Assembly (NCBI RefSeq): GCF_020360975.1
Contig: NW_025408675.1
Location: forward strand, 2,728,001-2,792,000
DNA from: Hirsutella rhossiliensis
Taxonomy: Eukaryota > Ascomycota > Sordariomycetes > Hypocreales > Ophiocordycipitaceae
DNA length: 64,000 nucleotides
Direction: 5' to 3'
A model generated the notes under the pieces. The model had not been told where the DNA came from. It saw only the letters and a program-made list of their open reading frames with translations, and did not search any database. Made by a program: the position numbers and the translations under genes. This document shows, piece by piece, positions 32,806 to 45,716 of the stretch. Each line of letters begins with the position of its first letter. Position 1 is the stretch's first letter.

Positions 32806-34692
32806 GGCGTCGAGGTGCTCCCAGCCGGAAGACTCGGCGACCAAGAATCAGCGACGCTCTTGTTGGCTGTGTTTGGGAGCGTAAGCATTCGGGCAGTCTC
32901 GGCAGGCGAAGCACAGATACTGCTTGCGAGAGGTCGCTGACACAGAAGACGGAGGACATACCAAACAAAGCTTTGGAGATGCAGAAGCGGGAGCATGTGG
33001 CCTGGGATGCTTGAGACGGAGAGGGGTGGCGGGCAGCGGGTTATGACGGCGTTGGAAAATGGCCGCTGACGGGCTGCCGGCGAGCAAGATGGGAAGGAAT
33101 GTCAACGGGCGAGGGAGGGACCAGAGGACGAGCGTGGAGCGAGTAGCAGGAGAAAACCGTTGGGTGGATATCTGACGGATGAGGATGAGGAGGCCGAAGG
33201 CTGACGAAGAGAGGCGGGAGTTTAAAGGGTGACGGAGGGGAGAGCTGGAGGTACTCGATGGGGCTTAGAGCAAGGCGAGTCGGCGCCAGAGACCTGCGGG
33301 GTAGCTGCGGGCACCCCAGAATGGCCCCCACCACAGGCCCCGGAGCCACTAAAGCCAGTGCCGCAGTGACGTGGGTGGACGCCACAGCGCCCTGCTCGCC
33401 CCGACCGCACCGCTACCGTTTTAGTGAGGGGGAGCGCTGAAACTCCCGGCCGGGCTGCCGTCTGCGACGTGGCCAATCATGGCCCCTGGCCGAGCTCCGC
33501 AACAGCCTGTCTATAACGGGGAAATCCGGGGAGAACCGGGTTGTCTGCTGAGACTCTCGCACGGATACAGGTTGGGCACTTTGTTGTCGATGGCGGATCT
33601 TTCTGAGGAAAGGATTAGGTAGCTAGGTTCTGCGAGAGGAATCACGATTAGATCCCCTCTTTTGTTTGCGACTCCGGCAACCCCGAGATGTTTGTTGGTC
33701 GGAATCTCGTCCGCGAACTCTCAATTGTGGACTCGAAAGGTTGTATGCAATCTTGAGCTCTGCCTTGGCTGACAGTCGTCTGCTCATCACGCAGTCAAAG
33801 TGAATAATATCACCCAGCAGTGCCAGTCAGCTTCTCTGCTTGGCCACCTCTGTCCCGCTCAAGAGACTTGTCGACGCCCATCCGAGGAGCCGAGCGATTG
33901 CAATCGGCATTTGGATGTGGCTGCAGCTTGTGACGATCGATGCCCCAGTCATCTGCATGGAGCTGCAGCGCCGTTGCGTGTCTTCATCAGGTTATTGGCG
34001 CCTCCAGACTTTGAGCAGCAGATAAAACGCTGAAGTCAAGACATTGGTTGGGGTCGAGACACGAGTTGGGTTTCACAGTATTCGTGGTCTAGCTTGCTCG
34101 GCCAGTTTGCGGTGGCAGCAACACTTTTGCAAGTTGCCAATGCGCTACCGAGGCATGAAAATACCGATACCTCCTGTTACACGGCAAATTGCAACCGAGT
34201 CTTGGGCCATTGAATTCCCCGTCAACGATGCAGGCCGAGCCGCGTGCTGCAAGGCTAGACAGCCTGCCGATCCATCTTCCAGTTGTCTTGGATGGTCGGA
34301 CCCTCCCGTCGACTAGGATCGGTGACGTTGCGCCTTGCTGAGCCAGGTCTCTTCATCGACTCTGACGTCAAGTGTTGAGGAAGTGACTAACGGTTGGTGC
34401 TGGCGTATTCTAATCCATGACAGGTGTGCAACCAGCGCAACGGAGAGGCCGAGGACCACGAAGAGCGTGATTGTGAAGAGTTCTCTGCAGAGTTGGCCCG
34501 AGTGCCGAGTTGGGCTCGCCGTCCCTGGACCCGCTTTTCTGCCTCGGCGTGACTGTATTCCCAAATTCCGTGCCTGCCGTCCCCGAAAAGCTCAAGTACT
34601 TCAAATGGCGGCCCGTGACATCATCCGCGAAGCTTTCTCTCCCCGAGTCTCAGCAGCTCCTCCAGCTCGCGCCACGTTGCCGACTCAGCATC
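32806..34692. other. Divergent intergenic region (1.9 kb)
   Basis: Between the mitochondrial repeat protein (minus) and LTN1 (plus). All ORFs are short, lack motifs and overlap one another on both strands. The 180 bp before the LTN1 ATG are open in frame, so a longer N-terminus is formally possible, but the composition changes at 34693. Confidence 0.5.
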
Positions 34693-37600
34693 ATGAAGCG
34701 CGTCCAACAGGGCAAAGCCGCGTCTCGAGGCTTCGGCACCGGCTTCGGCATCGGGTCCTCGGGAACCTCCCTGTCATATCTGACCGAGCCCCCATCTTTC
34801 GCCGCCGTCTCGGATCCTAACCTCGTCGTGTCGCTCAAAAACGTCCTGAAAAAGGACAGCACCACAAAGGCAAAGGCCCTCGAGGACCTGCTGCACCATG
34901 TCCAGGCTCATCCCTTTGACCAGGGAGCCGGCGTCGACGAAGCTCTTCTTGAAATATGGGTAAGCCGTTCGCTCCCGACTGTCAGAGGGGCCTGTTGCTC
35001 ACAAATCGCAGGCTCAGCTGTATCCGCGCATCTCCATCGACAATTCCCGCCGCGTTCGCGAACTCTCCCACTCCGTGCAGCTCCAGCTGCTGAAGTCGGC
35101 CCGCAAGCGTATGGAGCGGCACATTCCCACCATTGTCGGCGCATGGCTCTCAGGTCTCTATGACCGCGATCGAGTCGTTGCCAGGTCCGCTGAAGACAGC
35201 CTGTCTTCCTTCTTAGACACCCCCGACAAGGTTTCCGCCTTCTGGATCAAATGCCAGTCCCCGATCCTCGACTACGCCATCGAGGCCGCTCAAGAGTCTC
35301 GGGATACCTTGAGTGATGAGCGGACGACCACGGCCGAGGACGCCGATGCCAAGTACTTCAGAGTCATTGCCGCCAGCTTGTCCCTGGTTCTCAGCCTACT
35401 CCAGCTGGAAAATGGCGTCGTTGAAAAGTCACGCCCAAAGCTTGATGCCTTCTTCGCCGAGGACGTCGTCTGGAAAAGCATCACGTTCAAAGACCCCCAA
35501 GTCAGAAAGGCCGCGTGTCAGCTGCTGTTCATGTCCATCGAGCGCCACCTTCCATATGCTGAATCGGCCATGGCGAAGCAAGCATTTATCACCGGCGGCC
35601 TCAAGACCAACCAGTCAGGATCTGCACTGGAGTACGTACGAGCCCTGACCAAGTTGACTCAACAAGATCCAAGCGTATGGGCTATAAGCTCTGGTGAAAA
35701 GAAGTCTCCATTTTCGAGGCTGCAGGCCTTTATCGCAAAGGGTTCACAAGGAAGCCCCGCTAAGTTCTGGGAGTGCCTGGGCAGGCTCCTCGCCTGCCTT
35801 CCTAACGAAAGCTTGACCCTCGAGGAAGCGTCAGGTCTCCTTTCTTCTTTGAAGTCTGGCATCACAAGTCGCGACGAGCCCCGAACAAACACCTCGTCCT
35901 CGTGGAAATGCTACGTCGATGCAGCCACCCGATGCCTCAACGCTCTCCCCGACGACGATCAGCTGGCTCTGGCGAAACAACAACTCTTCCCCCTTGTCGA
36001 GCAATTTTTGTTCTCCGTTTCCAAAAATCCAACGTCTATTCCGCTTGGCCCAAATGCAATGACTATTCTCGTCGAAATTCATATTGGCTTGGTGAAGACT
36101 TCCCGCCTCGCCTCAGCCGTCGCCGGTGAATGGGCCCGTCTTGGGACCATGCTTTGCAAGGACATATCCTCATCCCTCCCCGAGGTGTCCAAGGAGTTTC
36201 AAGCATCTCAAGCCAAAGTTGGTGAGCAAGGCAGAAGATGGTTTGGGCTTGTTGGATCGCTGCACAGCAAGTTGCAAGGTCTGAACGACGACTTCGACAA
36301 TGCCAGGGCTCCTTCGACACAAATCGTTATGGATTGCCTAGCGCTTCTTGAAAGTCGAAATTTGAAGCCATATGGCGCCGCTCAAGCTCTAGAATATGCA
36401 CTGAGTACATCACCCCACCTGTTCACGGCAGAGACCGGAGATAACCTCACCCGGTTTCTCCTCTTGGCTGCGAAAGACATGGACAAAGTTGTCGGCTCCT
36501 CCTCGTCTCGTCACCTCTTTTCTTCTCTAAACATTCTCGGGACCATTCCAGATCGCCAAGGCGACTACGAGAGCATTTGGTCGCTGTGGACACAAGCGTC
36601 CATAGACCTATCGTCAAAGGTGTCTCGAAATGTGGCACTCGCTCAGCTCGTCTCGCAGAAAAACGCCGCTCCGCTTGCCAAGAAAGCCCCAAGGCTCCAG
36701 GAGCTGGTGCGTTCTCAAACCATGGAGGCAATTGAACCACATGGAAACGAAACGGAGGGAAATGCGAGGGCCTTTCTGGAAGCCGCCATTGTCAACCAAG
36801 CTCTTGATTCCGACACCAGCCGCCATCTTACGGGCGACATGGTGACACTGCTGGGAAAGGAAACGCGATACACGGAGAGTGTCCTGGATCTGCTGGAAAT
36901 TGTCGTCCAAAGACAGCCCGAGCTCTTTTACCAGCAAGAAGCAATCCACACCGATATCGTGGCCCAGCTACTGAGCTTGTCGGAAATTGGTGACAACTCC
37001 GTCTCCCCTAAAGCAGCACGAGTGCGTTCGCTACTGGATGGCCACGGAGACGGCACACTGCCAGTGGTGGAGATTATTCAGTCAAACTTGGAGCGAGCCG
37101 GTCCTCAGTCTCTTGAGTATGTTCCTTCGGCATCAACGGCCTCGTGCCGAGCTAATTTATTTTGTTCAGGATCAGCACTCTCGCATCGCAGGCCAAAAGA
37201 GCTGTCGACACGACTGTGCGTTGGGAAGACGTATGTCCAAACACCAACGTGTGGATGACGGAGCTTTCAACCCTCCTGGAGCAGCCTGTCAACCCTGCAC
37301 TAGCCATCACGAGCGCCATTGGAGGCGCTGTGACGCTTCCTCGTGTCCGTTCGCTCCCCCGGAAAACCCAGACTTCCACGCAAAGGGACCGACAAGGACG
37401 CTCCATACCCGCAAGAATGGCGCTCTACACCTATGAACTCCTTTCTTCTGCGCCTGTAGATGTTGATCTTCCCCGCCAGTTCCACGTCGAGCTCCTGTAC
37501 CTTCAATGCCTATCCTTGCAGCTCGCCTCTGATCAAGTTACCTCGCTGGATAGTGACGGGCTCTGGATGACATTGGACGATAATTACACAATGGCTCAAG

Positions 37601-39703
37601 CAGAAGAGCTCGTCACTTCGTCCAGGAACCTCCTCAGTAAAATTCTTGCCGCCGCCACTCAGTGGGACAAAACCCCTGAACAAGGCGTGTCGAGTGTTGT
37701 TCGCGACCTTGTCGACTTGACCATGAAGGAGGCCATGGAGCTTACACCTCGCGGTGTTTACAGTGCCAAGGTGTTGACTGAGCTCATCCAGACACTCACA
37801 GAGGCCCATGGAACTCCGCCCAGCCTGGAAGAAACCTTCTTCAAGCCAGACGTCCTCAAAGCCACGCCGGAGACGGCTTTGCTGGCGGCGGGGTTGATGG
37901 CCGGCTTTGGGGAGACCCTAAAACCGTCAAAGGCAGCTAGCAACTTCTGCAACCGACTCGTCAGCGATGTCGCCGGCACCTCGCCAGAGAAAGACAAGTC
38001 GAGGATGACGCTGGTGCTTCTCACGCTGTGCGCCCAAGTCTACGAACCTGGTCAACTTCCCGTTGCGAATAATCGAGTCGTCTTTGCGGTGAAGCAAATC
38101 ACCTCTTGGACAGAAGACCTTGCCGACTTGGACCCTGACATTTGCGCCGATATGTGCCGCGCGCTTGGCCAGCTGCTGCCTTGCATGATGGATGTCTACG
38201 GGTCTTACTGGGAAAAGACTTTGCAATTTTGTGTCGCGCTGTGGGAACGCGCGGGGCAGCACGTTCTCTGGGAAGCGTTGCCCTTTATACACTCGTCGCT
38301 CAAGCTGTTTAGAGTTCTCGAGCGAATGCCGGATACGAATGACGACTTGCAAGATGCCTTGAGAGATGTTGCTACCATGAAATGCAGAGGCTTGTTGGAA
38401 CTGATGAGGTTACCGCGCGAGGAAGGTTCCCAGCCAATGGAGATTGTGGATGCGATGTTGTGCCGCGAGACGGAAAAGATTCCCGTGGCGCGTCTCCCTG
38501 AGCCGACAGATGTCTTCCCACTGGTTGCTTCAGCATCACGAGACATTCAAACTGCGGCATTCAATATGCTCCACAGAAAGATACCCGCACAGCAGGAAGA
38601 GCAGTCGATCAATGTTTTGCTGGACAAGACAGGCAAGTTACTGGATTCTGCGTCCCTTGATCAGCTATTAACCTGCCGCAGATGCTCGCCTTCCCGATGA
38701 GCTTCTTTCGTTGCTGCTCGATCCCCCGACGCTGGAGAAATACTCGGACGAGGCTCTCTTGCTCTTCCCATCGTCGGTCCGCTGCTATCTCCTCTCCTGG
38801 AAGCTTCTCTTTGACGCGTTTTCGACGCCGTCCTTCAAAGTCAGGAATGACTTTGCCGAGCACCTCAAGACGGGCGAGTTTGTGCGCCCGTTGCTGGACT
38901 TTCTCTTTGACGTCCTCGGCCACTCGGCAGCCCACCCGTTGAACCTCGACAAGGAGAACATTGGGGGGGAGCAAATCTGCGAATACGACATCGGGCTGGC
39001 CGACTCGGAACCGGGTGAGAAGAGCATGCACTGGCTGCTCGCACACCTGTTCTATCTGGCGCTCAAGTACATACCGGGCCTCTTCAAGGCATGGTACATT
39101 GACTGCCGCTCCAAGCAGACGCGAATCGCGGTCGAGTCGTGGACGACCAAGTACTTTTCGCCGCTCATTGTGGCCGACACGCTCGACAAGGTCCAGGCGT
39201 GGGCGGACTCTCAAGAGACGGGCGGCGACGACAAGGAGCTGCTGGTCAAGGTGTCCAAGGCGGCGCGCGAGGTGACGGCGGGCTACGAGGTAGACGAGTC
39301 GCAGGCGGCCATTGTCATCAAGATGCCGGCCGACTACCCCATCGGGGCGGTGGCGGTGGCGAGCCTGCACCGCGTGGCCGTGACGGAGCGCAAGTGGCAA
39401 AGCTGGATCATGACGACGCAAGGGGTCATTGCCTTTTCCAACGGCAGCATTATCGACGGGCTGCAGGTCTTTCGGCGCAACGTGGCGGGCGCGCTCAAGG
39501 GCCAGAGCGAGTGCGCCATCTGCTACAGCATCATCTCGGCCGACCGGCGCATGCCCGACAAGCGGTGCGCGACGTGTAAAAACCTCTTCCACCGGTCGTG
39601 CCTGTACAAGTGGTTCCAGAGCAGCAACCAGAATACGTGCCCGCTGTGCAGGAACCCCATCGACTACCTGGGGGCCGACACGGCCAAGCGGAGGCAGGTT
39701 TAG
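34693..39703 (+). CDS. LTN1: E3 ubiquitin ligase listerin (ribosome quality control)
   Basis: Exons 34693-34959, 35012-37116, 37170-38632 and 38682-39703 join in frame to about 1618 residues, the usual size for listerin. The third intron starts with GC (AG|GCAAGT...CCGCAG); only this junction gives KTDARLPDELLSLLLD. The N-terminus has the listerin signature VVSLKNVLKKDSTTKAKALEDLL. The middle is HEAT-like helical repeats. The C-terminal region (EYDIGLADSEPGEKSMHWLL onward) is the RWD-type domain, and a RING variant ends the protein (about 1556-1603; CAIC..., CATCKNLFHRSCLYKWF, CPLCRNPI). By family it sits on stalled 60S subunits with Rqc2 and ubiquitinates the nascent chain. All zinc ligands are present. 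Confidence 0.95.
38633..38681 (+). other. GC-AG intron in LTN1
   Basis: 49-nt intron with donor GCAAGT after exon-end AG and acceptor CCGCAG; a branch-like GCTATTAAC lies near 38664-38672. The nearest GT (38637) would break the frame. The strong flanking match (AG|GCAAGT) is as expected for genuine GC donors. Confidence 0.85.
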
Positions 39704-40306
39704 GGGTGAGGGGGGGGATGGAGGCTATGTGCTTCTGAAGAGAGTGTTGGGCATGGTCCGGTGGGACAGTGCTGGGCATTACGAGTCACGAGGCGTCGTG
39801 GGTAGTGAGGGAAAGGGGTAAAAAGCACAACTTGATTTTAAGATGAATGATTGAGTAAGGATTGGTTTTAAATTCTCCCCTTTGTCTATGTGGCTGGACA
39901 CGATGGCGGGATCGTAGCGCTTCTCATTACATGACGACAGCGGTCTTGAATCAGGGGCTATTTGACACTCCAGATCCCGCATTTAAATGGCATAGCTGCC
40001 GTTTGCACGTCGCAGGTTTACGCCGACAGCTGGTTGGTCTGGTAGACATCCATGACCCCCGAACCACCTGACCACGCAGGCTAGTCTGACGTGTTAGGCA
40101 GACAAAGAGTGGTGAGGCAGCCGGATAATCGCATTTGCCGAAGCAATGCTCGTCAAGTCTACAAGAGCCAATGGTATATTCAGATGCCAATAAATTCGAA
40201 GCCGGTGAGTGTGTTCAAAGTGAACGGATTCCGCGTCCAAAGGTGAGAGCGAATGAGCGGAGGGGAATGCCGTGCGTGCAGGATCTGGTGGGAGTCCTTC
40301 GTGACA
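39704..40306. other. Convergent intergenic region
   Basis: 603 bp between the LTN1 stop and the kinase stop. AT content rises near 39830-40000. Short frames only. Confidence 0.5.
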
Positions 40307-41621
40307 TCATTCGTTGCCCTCTGCAGCGAGGCAGGGAAACCCGAGAGCCTGTAATGACATTAGCGAGACGTATTAGTGGTGATCAACTGATAAGACGGCG
40401 CATACAGTCGTGGCAGATGCTCGCTGGCCATCGTAGCGCACCAGGGCAGAAACGAGGTCTCGGAATAGAGGGTCCGCTTGAGGGAGTATCTCGGGCCACG
40501 ACCGGGGAGGAAAGACGGTCCACAGCTCAAAGGGCGAGACCTTGAAGTGACGGGCCTCTGGCCAGGTCTCGGGCGTCGGCGTGCCGAGCGTCTTGAAAAT
40601 GCTGAGGATCAGGCCGAGCTGGTTCCCGTCCTCGTCGACCGGCCGCGACTCAAAGGGCGGCACGGGCGGGGAGCAGATGGCCTCGGCGAGCATGACGCCG
40701 AAGCCCCACATGTCGACGGGAGGCCCGTAGGCCTTGTTGCCAAAGAGGACCTCAGGGGCACGGTAGGGCCCGGTGCCAATGTCGAGGATCTTGTCGGCGG
40801 CGGGCTCGCTGTGTGCCGAGAGCTCCGGGTGCCATGCGGTACCGAAATCGGACAAGAAGGCCGGGCCAGAGGGCGAACTGAGGAGAACGGCCGAGGGTTT
40901 AATGTCCCTGTGGATGATGCCGCGGGCATGGATGTGCTCGAGGGCGCGCAGCGTGTCGGTGAATATAACACGCAGCTGCTGCTTGGACAGGGGCCCGGCG
41001 GCGAGAAGCTGGGCGAGGGCGAGGGGCATAAAGGGGAAGCGGAGGACGAGCTGCTGTTCCTGGTCACGGAAGACGTCGAGCAGCGGGATGCAGGGCGGGC
41101 GGAGCATGTTCAGGATCTTGGCCTCGCGCTGGGGGTTGTGAGGTTCCATGGAGCGGTGGGCGGTGGTGATGACCTTGAGGGCAAAGTCGCCAGCGCGGTA
41201 GACCTCAGATGTGACGCCCTCGGCGACAAAGATGCAGCCGTCATAAGGCCCAATGCGGACGGCATCGTGAGGGGAGACGGCAATGTCTGGACGAGAAGGA
41301 GGAGGTTGATGAGCTGCGGAGGCGCAAGCCGCGTCGTACTCGTCCTACAGAGGTCAGAGCACGGCGCCAGTCCCAGCCAATGCCGCGACGTACGCGTGTC
41401 GAGGAGATGCCGTAAGCCTCTTGCTCAATGGCGATGGCGTCACTCGCAGTCCTGGCGGGACCCAGGGATGATTGTCTGTGAAGGCGGATGGCAAGTCGAA
41501 CAGTCAGACGAGGGCGGCGACGGGCAAAGGACAAGACGACTGGGCCGCCTCACATCTTCCGAACGGCATCGTACCGGTCGAGGGCCGACAGGGACGATTT
41601 CCAGTTGCCCGAGGAGGACAT
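40307..41621 (-). CDS. Cdk-like (CMGC) serine/threonine kinase, possibly CAK/Csk1-type
   Basis: Four exons, 41621-41554, 41475-41394, 41344-40406 and 40348-40307, join in frame to about 376 residues. The first two small exons give MSSSGNWKSSLSALDRYDAV and a segment with ASDAIAIEQEAYG, and the last gives TALGFPCLAAEGNE. Kinase hallmarks are GPYDGCIFVAEGVTSEVYRA (Gly loop, degenerate), FALKVI (VAIK Lys), IIHRDIKPSAVLL (HRD), LSDFGTAW (DFG) and GTGPYRAPEVLFG (APE), so it is probably active. The N-lobe C-helix lacks the canonical PSTAIRE cyclin-binding sequence. This looks like the monomeric Cdk-activating kinases of fungi (S. pombe Csk1 type). That identity is inference; membership in the Cdk-like group is well supported. 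Confidence 0.82.
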
Positions 41622-42669
41622 TGCAGAGGATGGGAGGGAGACGATAGATTTGAGGAAGAGGATCCCTGACTACCAAGAGGTCGTCATGATGCAGCATGAA
41701 CAAGTGGGTACGGAGTAACTTGCATTGGCGCGGAGGAATTGCCAATGGAATTGATGAATTACCCCGAGCTCGGAGGCCCTGCCAAAGTACGCAGTACCTG
41801 CAGCGCCCAGCTTGACATGCTAAAACCTAGTGTACCGGATACTTTCCGAAGACCGGCAGGCACTGATGCCTTAGGCAGCAGGAGCTTCTGGAGATGCTTG
41901 TTTGTTTGGAGACTGACAGTGCGGCACAGTGCTTGCTGGTCATGCGACTCATGCCGAGGGCAAAAACAAACAAGCAGAAGGAAAAACACTTGACAATTGG
42001 AGAGCAGGTAGCAGGGTAAAAAAAAAAAAGACCAAATGCGGAGCGGGGCACCAGCCGCGGTAGCATCCATGACCGTGTGAATTGACAGGTCGCAGATCAG
42101 GAGCGCATAATCGTTCCCGTGCTCAGACAGTGCAAATATGGACGATGCCTCGTCGGTCCCCCGTACCGCGGCTGCAAAGGAGCCTTCTCTAGCAGCCCGT
42201 ATAGTGCATGACCCGGCGGCGGCACGGTAAGGCTCCTGCAGCGTCCAATCTCCCCGTATTCCCACGCGCTCGCGCTGCTTGCGGCACCCGTCAAACGCCC
42301 TAACGGGGCCTGTAGTGCCCACTGGCTACCGGCTACAGGTCGCTGAAACTCGCGGCGGGCACCCACTAATAATCTTCCTCCTCCACTCCAATCAACTCTC
42401 AGCAGCACCCGTCGTCATCATCACCACCACCACCACCACCACACCACCACCGCGGCCTGCTGCCAACCGTCATCTCAAGCCGCTCGTTTTTTCTCTTTCC
42501 CCTTCTTCCGTCCCAACTTTCCCTTCTCTCTCCCCGTGTCAGCGGCATGATCCGCTGCTGACGTCCGCCGCCTCATCCTTACCTTACGCCCGCTGCCACC
42601 ACCATGCGCGCCTCACTTGGCTAGTCCATACAGCATCCCTTATTCTGCATCATCTCTTGTGCCATCGCC
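41622..42669. other. Divergent promoter, kinase and SYP1
   Basis: About 1 kb with one GTACGGAGTA decamer (41708-41717), an A11-12 run at 42018-42030, a (CAC)n microsatellite at 42420-42450 and a pyrimidine-rich leader (42485-42540) before the SYP1 start. No gene. Confidence 0.55.
42420..42450. repeat. (CAC)n microsatellite
   Basis: Near-perfect run of CAC/ACC triplets with one imperfection, in the SYP1 5' region. Confidence 0.85.
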
Positions 42670-45600
42670 ATGGACGACCTGGCCAGGACCGAGTATCCCG
42701 GCATGCTGGTGAGCCCACGACAGAGCCCTGCCCTGCCCGACGGCGCTGACCTCGGCCAGGCCCATCTGCAGCCCGGCCAGGCCACGCAGACGCTCAACGA
42801 GCGCGTCAAGCGCATCAACAAGATCAACCTCGAGATTGCCGACTGGCTCCAGGTACGAGGGCTCGCGACTCGACGCGCCATGCCGCCCAATCATCGCTGA
42901 CTTTTCCGCCTCTGCAATCCTTCAGGAGCGCCGTCGCGTCGAGGAACAATACGCCCTCGGCCTGCGCAAACTTACCCAATACCGTGCTCCCAATTCGCAC
43001 TCAGACTTGGGGTGCGCCTCGCCCCTGCAACCCCCCCTTCTCCCCTCACCTCATCCTCACAGCCTGCTTCGAGCTCTCTCTCTCCCTCCCGAAAAGAGAA
43101 ACATCCCGGCCACCCACCATCCTGGGTCTCCACACCGCTGATCATGGCCTTCCCTCAATCGCAGAGTCTTCCAAGCCCCCTGGGCCCGAATCATCGAGTC
43201 CGTCGAACGCATTGCCCACTCCCACCACGTCTTCGCCGAGCGCATCGAGCAAGATGTCGAGCATCCCCTGCGCGCATATCAGCAGCGGCGTGACATCCAG
43301 AGCATGTACAACATCTCGAGCAACCTCGGCGCCATGGCCAAGGACCTCGAGGATGCGCAGGACAAGGCCGACAAGCTCAACAGAAAGGGCAACAAGGTCA
43401 GCGCCCAAAAGGTCGACGCCGCCACCTCGAGGCTCGAGTCGGCCACCCAGCAATGGGAGTCCCAGGCCCCCTTTGTCTTCGAGACGCTGCAGGCCTTGGA
43501 CGAATCGCGCGTCAATCAGCTGCGCGACCTCCTGACTCAGTACCAGACCAACGAGGCCAACCAGGCCCAGCGAGCCCAGGACAACGCCGTCGAGGCCCTC
43601 GCTGCCATGCTCGAGATAAGCACCGAAAAGGAAATTCGCGACTTTGCTCAGAGAACAACGGCTGGCAGACCCGCGGCTCTCACAAGGTCCTCGACTAGGC
43701 GCTCGCCCGCCGCCGGCCCTAGACCTGTCAGCTCGGCCGGGGCACCGCCATCGCTTCTCCCCGGCACCACAAACAACTCAACCTTGTCAGGCCCTGCTCC
43801 GACCGCAAGCTCTCAAGCCCCGGCCGATGACGATGTCAGCGATCACAACCCCCTCCCGACCGAGGCCAAGCCAGGTAAAGCCGCTCCCCGAAAGAGCCCG
43901 TTGCCTAGTTTCCCTTCTGTTGACACCTTCGTAGGATCCAAGCTTCGGCGCCTGGGAACAATGCTTGGAGGCCGACGGCGGCAGAGCGTTCACCTTGGAT
44001 TCGGCCCGTTGGCGGTTCAGAAGACGGGCACGACCTTTGGGCGCTTGGGCAGCAGCCATGGACGCGGCATATCTCCCAGGCCCTCGACGAGCAACTTCCA
44101 TCAAGACTCGGGCCGGCTGTCCGCGCTCGCCGAGACGCCTGACCAGCCAAGCCAAGACGAAGCGGCTGCCGACGAGCACAAACCTTCGCACGAGGGAACC
44201 AACGGGGTGGCTGACAGCCATGCCGGGCCGGTGGATCCCCCCTCCTCGTCGGCCGCTACCGCTGGAGGGGTGAACGGGACCCACGCCGCCGACATATCGG
44301 ACGTTGCTCCTCCGCCTGGCCCGCCGCCTGCACAGCAGGCCGAAGGCTCTTCGCCGGAGAGCAAGGATGCGGAAGGCTTCACGATACGGGCACCCATGAA
44401 CGATCCGATTTCCGAGGCTCAGCGTGAGGCTGCGGGCGAGGACGCGGATCAACTCTTCAAGCTCAATATACAGACCACGCCCGTCGAGGAGGAAGATCCT
44501 CAAGCGAAGCAGGCCGCGTTGTCGAGCGTGGTCAACACGCTCAAGCTTGGTCCTGCGACTCGCCGCTCCAGCACCATCAGAGGGCGTCGCGACGTGCGCA
44601 ACACCGTCTACGTACCCGCCCCTTCGTCGAGCATACGCGAGGGCCAGTCCGACGGCGCCATGCCGTCGATAGCAGGCTCCCCTCCCGCGTCCTCGTCATC
44701 CTTTCCCCGGCAAACGCCAGTTACTGCGCTCGCATCCGAGGCGAGCATCGCGGGCACGTCGGATACGCAGTCGGTCCGGTCCGGTAACTCGCTTGGTAGC
44801 TTGACCCACGCCAAGCATCCTGACATGACGGGCCCCGGGCTGAATAGCTCCATCGTCGAAACCATCTCGGCCGTTTTTGAGGACGGAGTGGTCAAGAGCG
44901 CGTCGATAACGGGTGAGATCGCTTTCGCCAATAATCCATCGGACTCGGAGAGCAAGCGTAAGTTTTTTGACTCCTCTGACCATGTCGGCGTCTGGTCGCT
45001 GACGTTTATGACAAGCACATGAGATCATCCGGATCAACAACTTCCCAAACCTGGAACGCATTGGGCCCAACCGCATATTTGTTCAGAACTCTTCGCCAGA
45101 CCAACCTGATCAGTTCACGCTTGACGCCTCTCACCTGGCCAAGACGGCGACGGCATTCTCCTATCGCGTCTTCGCCGAGGAGGCCGAGCCCCCCGTTCAC
45201 GGCCAGCACGCGCCGCTGCTCTTGAAGCCGGCGTGGAAGCCGCAGGGCGACAAGCTGGGCCTCCTGCTGCAGTATCAGCTCAACCCGTCAGCCCAGTTTA
45301 CAGCCCCGACGACGCTGCACGATGTCGTGCTCGTGGCCAGGTACGAGGGCAAGGCCAGTGGCGCACAGACGAAGCCGAGCGGAACACATCTCAAGGACAA
45401 GCACCTGGTCTACTGGCGCCTCGGCGACATCACCCTGACGGGTGACATGCAAAAGATTGTGTGCCGCATCGTCGGGGCGGACGGCGTGACCCCAACCGCC
45501 GGCCTCATTGAGGCCCGTTGGGAATATGCGGCTACGGGCCACGACGCTGTGGGCAGCGGCATCTCCATCTCGAGGCTGGAGGAGACGGACAAGGCGGCAG

Positions 45601-45716
45601 AGGCTGCCGAGGACGATCCGTTTGCCGACCAGAGCCAGCCTGCTGCCGGGGGCCAGAACTGGGTCAGCGTGCCGCTGCAAAGAAAGCTCGTGAGCGGCAA
45701 ATACGAGGGCAAGTAG
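42670..45716 (+). CDS. SYP1: Endocytic adaptor with F-BAR-like and muniscin mu-homology domains (Syp1)
   Basis: Exons 42670-42852, 42926-43011, 43165-44957 and 45016-45716 join in frame to about 920 residues. The N-terminal 260 residues are helical and F-BAR/EFC-like (NERVKRINKINLEIADWL, then ERRRVEEQYALGLRKL and APWARIIESVERIAHSH). A long Ser/Pro-rich disordered linker follows. The C-terminal 280 residues (ITGEIAFANN, RINNFPNLERIGPN, KPAWKPQGDKLGLLLQYQLN, ISISRLEE) are the muniscin mu-homology domain. By family it binds membranes and cargo as one of the earliest proteins at clathrin sites, and also affects septins and Rho signalling at the bud or hyphal neck. The last acceptor (ACAAG at 45015) was chosen because it alone continues the frame. 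Several EED/DPF-like acidic motifs occur in the linker and tail. Confidence 0.92.

Noticed and set aside
40478..41647. 389-codon ORF antisense to the kinase
   Set aside because: Shadow frame; it also runs across the kinase introns.
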